A stretch of 64,000 nucleotides of DNA from Vicingaceae bacterium. GTDB lineage: Bacteria > Bacteroidota > Bacteroidia > Flavobacteriales_E > Vicingaceae. This document shows, piece after piece, positions 28,355-35,450 of the stretch (position 1 is its first letter; every line of letters begins with the position of its first letter). The notes below the pieces were generated by a model, which saw only the letters and a program-made list of their open reading frames with translations, was not told the DNA's origin and did no database searches. The DNA is taken from positions 186,001 to 250,000 of the forward strand of contig JAGYIE010000002.1 in NCBI GenBank assembly GCA_018402765.1, in the 5' to 3' direction. Both the position numbers and the translations under genes were made by a program.

Positions 28355-30409
28355 ATGAAAAAATCAAATCGGCCTCTATTTCTCTTATTCTTTCTTCCCG
28401 TCTTAATAGGCTATATCTATTGGGATAGTATTGGATACGACTTCTTGATCAACTACGATGATGACGTATTGATATTTAATAACTTATATGTAAATAACTT
28501 TTCTTGGAGCTTAGTACCAAAACTGTTTAGCAGCTATATAGAAGGGCTTTATCATCCATTGACTACGTTAACTTGGGCAGCAGATTGGACTATAGGAAAT
28601 GGTGATGCATCCGTTTTTCATATCACTAACCTATTGTTTCACTTATTAAATAGTATACTCGTTTTTAAATTGATTAAGCACTTAGGAAAACATACAGAGG
28701 TAGCAGTTATTTGCTCTTTACTTTTTGCGGTTTCTCCCATGGCCGTTGAAAATGTAGCTTGGCTCAGCAGCCGTAAAGATTTGGTCTATGCTTTTTTCTA
28801 TCTCAGTGGATTGGTCATATATTCCTCCACAAATTTAAAAAGTAGCCTAAAGTATCTGTTGACTTCCCTAGCATTTCTATCGTCATTATTGAGTAAGTCA
28901 GCAGCAGTTACCTTTCCAATCGCATTACTATTGATCGATTATTACAATGGCAAACCATTAAAAATAAAAGAGCAATGGAGTAAACTCCCACTAATTTTAC
29001 TTTCTGTAGTTTTTGGAATTATCAATATAAAAGCGCAACAATCCATTGATTTTATTCAGGATATGGAAGAATACACCATAATTGAGCGGATAGGTATGGT
29101 GAGCTATTCTATTTTGTTTTACCCAATTAAAAGCTTGTTACCTTTTGAGCTTTCTGCAAAGTACTTTTACCCTATAAGCGGACAACTTTCGATTATTTAT
29201 TACTTAGCTCCATTAGCATTAATTGCAATAGGAATTGCAATTTTTAAATATGGCAAAAAACATCCACTAGTACTTTTTGCGGCGGGTTTTTATTTGCTAC
29301 ACATTGCATTGATTATAAAAATAATCCCCACGGGAAACGACTTAATCAATGAGCGCTACGCTTATATAGCAAACATTGCCTTATTCTTTTTACTAAGTCA
29401 TTCCTTTGTTTCCGCGGAAAAAATTAGCAATTCAATTTTCTTTTCCGGAGTAGCATTGGTTATTATTTCTTTCTCTATCATTTCTAAAAGCAGGACAGAA
29501 GCATGGGAAAGTAGCCAATCCTTATGGACGAATGTAATTAATCAATATCCAGATAGAGGAATTCCATATAACGAAAGAGGTCAAGCCTACTTTTTAGCTG
29601 ATAATTTTGATGCTGCGTTTATAGATGTGAATAAAGCGATAGAACTGAACCAATCACTTGATTTAGCATACACTAACAGAGGAAATATTTATTTAAAAAG
29701 GAATCAAGCTGAAGAAGCTATCGAAGATTTCACCAAAGCTTTAGATTTAAAAGGAGTAGATCCACTAATTTACTCCAATAGAGGAACTGCCTACATGACC
29801 ATTGATAGTTTAGACTTAGCAATAGCTGATTTTACAAAAAGCTTGGCGCTAGATAGCACTATGGCAGAAACGTATAATAGTAGAGCAATCCTTAAAGCAA
29901 AGTTAACTGATTATAAAGGAGCCATTGCAGATTTTAGTAAAGCACTAGCTATAAACCCTAACTATATTGGAGCATATAAAAATAGATCATTGGCTTACTT
30001 TTATATTGAAGAAAATGAAAAAGGAATTGCCGATATGGATACCTATCAGCAAAAAGACCCAATGGATGAGCGTAAATATATTATTTACAAAGGAAGACAG
30101 TTAAATAATTTGGGCGCTAAAGAAGAGGCACTGCAACATTTTAACGCTGCAATAGCCAACAATCCTAAAAATGCAGAGGCAATTTATTATCGGGCTGATG
30201 TAAAAATAGCTTTAGGAAATTTAGAGGGAGCCATTGATGACTATCTTAAAGTAATCGACCAAATACCTTCAAATAGCAGTGCTCACAATAATTTAGCAAA
30301 CGTATACTACACATTAAATCAAAAAGAAAAAGCATGCTTTTCCTGGCAAACTGCAGCAGGATTAGGTAGCAAAGCTGCAGCTGCATCAATGGAAAGTAAA
30401 TGTTTTTAA
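28355..30409 (+). CDS. TMTC-like membrane GT-C protein with C-terminal TPR array
   Basis: Start at MKKSNRPLFLLFF preferred over 28334. N-terminal FLINYDDDVLIFNN, YHPLTTLTW, VSPMAVENVAWLSSRKDLVYAFFYLSGL resemble TMTC-family O-mannosyltransferases; several TPRs after ~residue 390. Confidence 0.8.
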   Translation: MKKSNRPLFLLFFLPVLIGYIYWDSIGYDFLINYDDDVLIFNNLYVNNFSWSLVPKLFSSYIEGLYHPLTTLTWAADWTIGNGDASVFHITNLLFHLLNSILVFKLIKHLGKHTEVAVICSLLFAVSPMAVENVAWLSSRKDLVYAFFYLSGLVIYSSTNLKSSLKYLLTSLAFLSSLLSKSAAVTFPIALLLIDYYNGKPLKIKEQWSKLPLILLSVVFGIINIKAQQSIDFIQDMEEYTIIERIGMVSYSILFYPIKSLLPFELSAKYFYPISGQLSIIYYLAPLALIAIGIAIFKYGKKHPLVLFAAGFYLLHIALIIKIIPTGNDLINERYAYIANIALFFLLSHSFVSAEKISNSIFFSGVALVIISFSIISKSRTEAWESSQSLWTNVINQYPDRGIPYNERGQAYFLADNFDAAFIDVNKAIELNQSLDLAYTNRGNIYLKRNQAEEAIEDFTKALDLKGVDPLIYSNRGTAYMTIDSLDLAIADFTKSLALDSTMAETYNSRAILKAKLTDYKGAIADFSKALAINPNYIGAYKNRSLAYFYIEENEKGIADMDTYQQKDPMDERKYIIYKGRQLNNLGAKEEALQHFNAAIANNPKNAEAIYYRADVKIALGNLEGAIDDYLKVIDQIPSNSSAHNNLANVYYTLNQKEKACFSWQTAAGLGSKAAAASMESKCF

Positions 30410-30476
30410 TGGTTAATTTTCAATTGTTAATCACTGAATTGCTCCACCATTCAACTTAGCAATGAATTAAATCATC

Positions 30477-30540
30477 ACAGTCGTAGAGGAATACGGATAG
30501 CTTGGAAACGTAGCCTGATAGCAAAGACTTGCAGTCCGTG
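30477..30540. other. Unexplained intergenic element, possible remnant of a dispersed repeat
   Basis: Non-coding 550-bp gap; segment TACGGATAGCTTGGAAACGTAGCCTGATAGCAAAGACTTGCAGTCCGTG bounded by ACGGA...TCCGT. Repeat status is memory-based and not verified. Confidence 0.25.
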
Positions 30541-30685
30541 AAAATTAGTATGAAGAAAAGAGAGTAGTGTTAAGCCGATTATTCTAACGTATAAAACTAA
30601 ACAGTTAATTTATACAAGAATTCAAGTCGTCCCAGAAATAACACACGAATGAAAACGCCTTTGCGCACAAAAAAGAATTTTCATT

Positions 30686-30725
30686 TTTTCTGCAGCGTTA
30701 CGATGCATCATAACGCTACAGAAAA
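30686..30725. repeat. 40-bp imperfect palindrome in the rnr upstream region
   Basis: TTTTCTG c AGCGTTA c GATG|CATC a TAACGCT a CAGAAAA: 18 of 20 positions per arm pair. Confidence 0.85.
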
Positions 30726-30912
30726 GTTAATCAGTTCGCACATTACATTTATAAATACAAGTGCTTCTAACATGAAGAGGTAAGTATACTAATAGAAGTT
30801 GAGCCAAAGAATAATGAATAATACAACAGAGAGATTGCACTATTGAACAAACAAAAATAGTTCTTTCAACTTCCATAACCTTTATTTAAATTTCCACTAG
30901 CGAGCAATTGAT

Positions 30913-30936
30913 TAGCTTTGTATCGCATTTAAATGC
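30913..30936 (+). promoter_or_regulatory. Candidate rnr promoter (-7 TAGCTTTG) overlapping a perfect 12-bp palindrome near the expected TSS
   Basis: TAGCTTTG at 30913-30920; GCATTTAAATGC at 30925-30936; rnr ATG at 30961. Confidence 0.4.
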
Positions 30937-30960
30937 AATTAAATTTTAAAATCACGCCGA

Positions 30961-33102
30961 ATGGCTCACAAACGAAAATACCAACCGCCTTCTAACGTTA
31001 AAAATTACTCCAAATCTATTTTGGAAATCTTTAGAAGCGAACCATCTAAAATATTCAACTACAAACAAATATCAAAAAAACTTGACATTAATAAGCCATC
31101 AGTTAGAAAACTGGTGAGTAAAATGATGTATGAGTTAGCGGATGCCGGAAAGTTAGAAGAAATAGACTTAGGTCGATTTATCATTACAAAACGCGCGAGA
31201 GAGGTTATTATCGGAATTGTAGATATGACGAGTACAGGGGCTGCTTATATTGTCCCAAACGCTGAAGACATAGACGATATTTATGTATCTTCAAATCATA
31301 CTGCTAACGCTATGAATGGCGATGAAGTGGAAGTTGCGATATTGAAAGTAAAAAAGAGCGGCAAAGCTGAAGGAGAGATCGTTCATATCTTAAATAGAGC
31401 AAAAACAGAATTTGTAGGTACCGTTCAAATGAATAAGAACTTTGCATTTGTAGTGCCAGATGATAGAAAAGTACCTGCTGATATTTTTATCGATAAAGAC
31501 AAACTAGGCGATGCAAAGGACGGTGAAAAAGTAGTTGCTAAGATGACTGATTGGCCGCAAGGGGCTAAAAATCCATTTGGCGTAATTATAAAAGTATTGG
31601 GAATGCCAGGTAATAATGATACCGAAATGCATTCTATTTTAGCTGAGTACGGTTTACCTATTCACTTTCCTAAAAAAATAACAGAAGCAGCTGATAAAAT
31701 AGACACCAAAATAACGTCAAAAGATATCAAAGAGCGTCGGGATTTGAGAAAGGCAATCACCTTTACAATAGACCCTTATGATGCAAAAGATTTTGATGAT
31801 GCGCTGTCTTATCAGGTTTTGGATAATGGAAATTTGGAAATTGGTATACACATAGCAGATGTTTCTCACTACCTGCAAGAAGGGTCGGCTTTGGATAAAG
31901 AAGCTTATGAAAGAGGAACTTCTGTGTATCTAGTCGATCGAGTAATACCGATGCTGCCTGAGGTACTTTCTAATTTTGCTTGTTCATTAAGACCTAATGA
32001 AGATAAGTTGTGCTTTTCTGCAATCTTTGAAATGGATAAAACAGGCAAAGTATATACGGAATGGTTTGGAAGAACGGTAATTCATTCAGACAGAAGATTT
32101 ACTTACGAAGAAGCACAAGAGCGAATTGAAACGGGTAAAGGAGACTTTGCTGAAGTTATTCTTGAACTAGACCACATAGCCAAAAATCTAAGGGCAGAGC
32201 GTTTCAAGCACGGTTCCATAGATTTTCATCAGCTAGAAGTGAAATTTGAATTGGATGAAAAAGGTGCTCCAATAGGTGTTTTCTTGAAAGAACAAAAAGA
32301 TGCGCATAAACTTATTGAGGATTTTATGCTATTGGCAAACAGAAGAGTGGCTGCCTATATTGGCGATTCATCTAAGCAAAAGCCACGTCCATTTGTTTAC
32401 AGAATTCATGAAAGCCCTGACCCTGAAAAGTTAGAATTATTTGCAGGATTTATTAAAAAATTCGGTTACGGAATAGATGTAACATCTCCAAAAGGAGTGA
32501 GCCGTACCATGAATAAACTGATGGCTGATGTTAAAGGAAAAGGTGAAGAGCAGTTGATTTCTACTTTAGCTATTCGAACCATGTCTAAGGCCATCTATTC
32601 AACCAATAATGCTGGGCATTATGGATTAGGATTTAAATACTACAGTCACTTTACGTCTCCCATCAGAAGATATCCTGACGTAATGGTGCACAGACTACTA
32701 CAAAAGTATCTAGATGGTGTAAAAGGGGCTAATATAGAAGCTTTAGAGGACCAATGTAAACACACATCTGCTAGAGAAAAATTAGCAACAGAAGCAGAAA
32801 GAGCCTCTATAAAATATAAACAAGTAGAGTTTATGAAAGACAAAGTTGGAGAAATTTTCACTGGAGTTATTTCAGGAGTAAGCGACTTTGGAATTTTTGT
32901 AGAGGTAAATGAGACAAAATGTGAAGGATTGGTACGATTAAAATCCATGACTGATGACTTCTTCTTCTTCGATGAAAAAGACTTTGCTGTAAAAGGTCGA
33001 CGAAATAAAGCCGTATTACGTATGGGTGACGAAGTCACTATTAAGGTATTACGAGCCGATTTGTCAAAGAAACAACTTGATTTTGATTTAGTTGACTTTT
33101 AA
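30961..33102 (+). CDS. rnr: Ribonuclease R
   Basis: 713 aa; RNB domain TIDPYDAKDFDDALSY, HYGLGFKYYSHFTSPIRRYPDVMVHRLL, C-terminal S1 domain. Confidence 0.97.
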   Translation: MAHKRKYQPPSNVKNYSKSILEIFRSEPSKIFNYKQISKKLDINKPSVRKLVSKMMYELADAGKLEEIDLGRFIITKRAREVIIGIVDMTSTGAAYIVPNAEDIDDIYVSSNHTANAMNGDEVEVAILKVKKSGKAEGEIVHILNRAKTEFVGTVQMNKNFAFVVPDDRKVPADIFIDKDKLGDAKDGEKVVAKMTDWPQGAKNPFGVIIKVLGMPGNNDTEMHSILAEYGLPIHFPKKITEAADKIDTKITSKDIKERRDLRKAITFTIDPYDAKDFDDALSYQVLDNGNLEIGIHIADVSHYLQEGSALDKEAYERGTSVYLVDRVIPMLPEVLSNFACSLRPNEDKLCFSAIFEMDKTGKVYTEWFGRTVIHSDRRFTYEEAQERIETGKGDFAEVILELDHIAKNLRAERFKHGSIDFHQLEVKFELDEKGAPIGVFLKEQKDAHKLIEDFMLLANRRVAAYIGDSSKQKPRPFVYRIHESPDPEKLELFAGFIKKFGYGIDVTSPKGVSRTMNKLMADVKGKGEEQLISTLAIRTMSKAIYSTNNAGHYGLGFKYYSHFTSPIRRYPDVMVHRLLQKYLDGVKGANIEALEDQCKHTSAREKLATEAERASIKYKQVEFMKDKVGEIFTGVISGVSDFGIFVEVNETKCEGLVRLKSMTDDFFFFDEKDFAVKGRRNKAVLRMGDEVTIKVLRADLSKKQLDFDLVDF

Positions 33103-33179
33103 AAATTATTTTTTGCGAAATAAATAGCTAGTATCTATTTTTTCTCTAATTTTGCCGCCCAATTTAAGAGAAATAAAGA

Positions 33180-33749
33180 ATGGACGAATTAGATATCAGA
33201 GAAATCGCTACTGCAAGCATGGTTTTGTTTGCAGTTATTGACATCGTTGGGTCTGTTCCAATCATTATTGACTTACGTCAGAAAGTGGGTAAAATAAAAT
33301 CTGAAAAAGCAAGTATTGTTGCTTTATTCATAATGGTTTTATTCCTTTTTGTTGGGGAATCCATTTTGAGTTTAATCGGTATTGATGTAAGTTCATTTGC
33401 GATTGCAGGTTCTTTTATTATTTTCTTTTTGGCTTTAGAAATGATTTTGGGCATTCGCCTATACAAAGACGACATTCCCGAAACAGCATCAATTGTTCCA
33501 ATTGCATTCCCACTTATAGCGGGAGCAGGAACAATGACATCGTTACTATCGCTAAGAGCGGAATTCGCAGTAATTAATATTATTGTGGCTATAATTCTAA
33601 ATATGATTGTGGTTTATGCAGTTCTTAAATCATCTAGTTTGATTGAGCGCATCTTAGGCCCTGGAGGAATAGCCGTTTTAAGAAAGATATTCGGAATAAT
33701 TTTATTGGCAATAGCCGTAAAATTATTCCGAACCAATATGGGGGTATAA
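33180..33749 (+). CDS. MarC-family integral membrane protein
   Basis: 189 aa; IDIVGSVPIIIDLRQK, PIAFPLIAGAGTMTSLLSL. Confidence 0.88.
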   Translation: MDELDIREIATASMVLFAVIDIVGSVPIIIDLRQKVGKIKSEKASIVALFIMVLFLFVGESILSLIGIDVSSFAIAGSFIIFFLALEMILGIRLYKDDIPETASIVPIAFPLIAGAGTMTSLLSLRAEFAVINIIVAIILNMIVVYAVLKSSSLIERILGPGGIAVLRKIFGIILLAIAVKLFRTNMGV

Positions 33750-33797
33750 TAAATAGTTAGATTAAGTTAGTAGATTAATTAGTTTTTAGTGTTTTAG

Positions 33798-33832
33798 CAG
33801 CCGCAAGTCCCCCTACTTGCGGCTGTTTTTTT
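33798..33832 (+). terminator. Intrinsic terminator downstream of marC-like gene
   Basis: CAGCCGCAAGT-ccccct-ACTTGCGGCTG followed by eight T. Confidence 0.88.
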
Positions 33833-33906
33833 TGAGCTAATTCCATACAAAAATGAAATCGAAAAGATGATTGGCCACAACTCTGATTTTAGGCATTGCA
33901 ATAAAA

Positions 33907-33937
33907 AAGCCTTACCACATAATGAATGATAAGGCTT
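33907..33937 (-). terminator. Intrinsic terminator downstream of 33959-34810
   Basis: AAGCCTTA...TAAGGCTT with A-run before it (T-run on minus strand). Confidence 0.65.
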
Positions 33938-33958
33938 ACTAGTATATCTGTTATAATT

Positions 33959-34810
33959 TTAACTTTCAGTTTTCTTTATTAGTGTAATTCTTCGTTCACC
34001 TGAATCGTTAAAAGGACCTTCAATAGGGTTACCTGCGGCATCAACCAATACAATTCTAAATGTATTTTCACCCTCAGGAAGCCCTTCTACAAAATAAGGT
34101 ACCCATTGATCAATTATGAATTCAGTATCGTTTATGGTCAATTTTACTTTATTCCCATCTTTCTGTAAATCTGAATTAACTAGATAAAAATCAACTAAGA
34201 TTTTCTCAGTATCTTTTCCAGTGTATTCACCTTTAGGTCGACTATAAAATAAGTGAGGTGCATTAACATCAAATGCGCTTTCCACATTACCTATAGGGAA
34301 ATTCTTTAGAATAAAAGCTGAGCCATTTTTAATGCTTTCGTGATAAGATCTTGATAAAAATGCAAGGACAACATTATTCCCTTCATTCAACTCTGCTTTA
34401 AAGCTAGGCTCATATTTAGCCAAGTAAGGAGAGTTGTTTAAGATATAATGTATGTGTTGACCCTTTTGTGAATTTGCACAGTGACGCATACCAGTATCTT
34501 CTGTCTGAACAGCCAATTTATAATCTGCAACAGAAAAATCGAATTGAACTTCGCCAGCCTTGAGCTTAGCTCCTTCCACTGGCGCTGTTAAGCTTAACTT
34601 AGCATTTGGAAAATCTTTTGCTATATCAGCCACATAGAGTTTGAGTCCATCTTTCCTTATTACTTCCGATGCTTTCACCTCTTCTATTGGCGTCAAGGTG
34701 GTATCTTCTTCTATATCAGCAATAGCTTGTTCTGATTTGTTTCCACCACAAGCTACCAATAAAAACACACTTGCAATTGCTCCTACTTTAATCAGTTGTC
34801 TGTTCAGCAT
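33959..34810 (-). CDS. Conserved lipoprotein, unknown function
   Basis: 283 aa; lipobox FLLVACGG; His-rich segment MRHCANSQKGQHIHYILNN. Confidence 0.7.
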   Translation of the reverse strand: MLNRQLIKVGAIASVFLLVACGGNKSEQAIADIEEDTTLTPIEEVKASEVIRKDGLKLYVADIAKDFPNAKLSLTAPVEGAKLKAGEVQFDFSVADYKLAVQTEDTGMRHCANSQKGQHIHYILNNSPYLAKYEPSFKAELNEGNNVVLAFLSRSYHESIKNGSAFILKNFPIGNVESAFDVNAPHLFYSRPKGEYTGKDTEKILVDFYLVNSDLQKDGNKVKLTINDTEFIIDQWVPYFVEGLPEGENTFRIVLVDAAGNPIEGPFNDSGERRITLIKKTES

Positions 34811-34820
34811 TTTTCTAATT

Positions 34821-35339
34821 TTATTCGAAAGTGATTAATACTTGATTTTTTTCAACAGCAACACCTTTCTCTACCTCAATAGATTTAATGATGCCGTCAG
34901 TAGGGGACTTCAAAACATTCTCCATTTTCATAGCTTCTAAAACCATTAATGCTTCTCCCGCAGAAACTTCTTGACCAACAACAACATTTGTGTTTAAAAC
35001 TAATCCGGGCATCGGCGCTTTTAGCTCATCAACTTTAGCAGTATTGAGGTCGTCCATGCCCAACTGGTGAAGCAACAGGTCAAATTGATCTGCTATTTTT
35101 AACGGTATCTTTTTACCGTTTACTTTTATTAAGAAGGTTTTGGTCGTGTTATCTCTTTCTAAAAGTTCTATCCTATAGGATTTATTATCTTTTATTACAT
35201 GATAAGTAGTGTCATTAATTGCAGCCACCTCCCAGTTGAAAACTTCCCCATTAATCAAGCCAGACATTAAGTCATTATTCTCAAATTGAACCGTATGCGC
35301 TATTTCTTTCTCTGTATGGATTATTAATTCTTGTGTCAT
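34821..35339 (-). CDS. Standalone biotin carboxyl carrier / biotinyl-domain protein
   Basis: 172 aa; C-terminal MPGLVLNTNVVVGQEVSAGEALMVLEAMKMENVLKSP. Confidence 0.9.
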   Translation of the reverse strand: MTQELIIHTEKEIAHTVQFENNDLMSGLINGEVFNWEVAAINDTTYHVIKDNKSYRIELLERDNTTKTFLIKVNGKKIPLKIADQFDLLLHQLGMDDLNTAKVDELKAPMPGLVLNTNVVVGQEVSAGEALMVLEAMKMENVLKSPTDGIIKSIEVEKGVAVEKNQVLITFE

Positions 35340-35450
35340 ATAACAAAAGTAAAATTTTTTAATGGATTCATCTCTTCTATCCCTAAATGTTTGAAAATCC
35401 CTAAAGTTTAGCCAACTTTGACAGTTAATATTTTTTAATGTAAAAGTAAT

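Noticed and set aside
30410-30960. tmRNA, RNase P RNA, SRP RNA or tRNA in the rnr upstream gap
   Set aside because: I could not find the conserved landmarks of any of these by eye; an Infernal/Rfam and tRNAscan-SE run would settle it.
32646-33038. 130-aa minus-strand ORF inside rnr
   Set aside because: Antisense to the conserved RNB/S1 region of RNase R.
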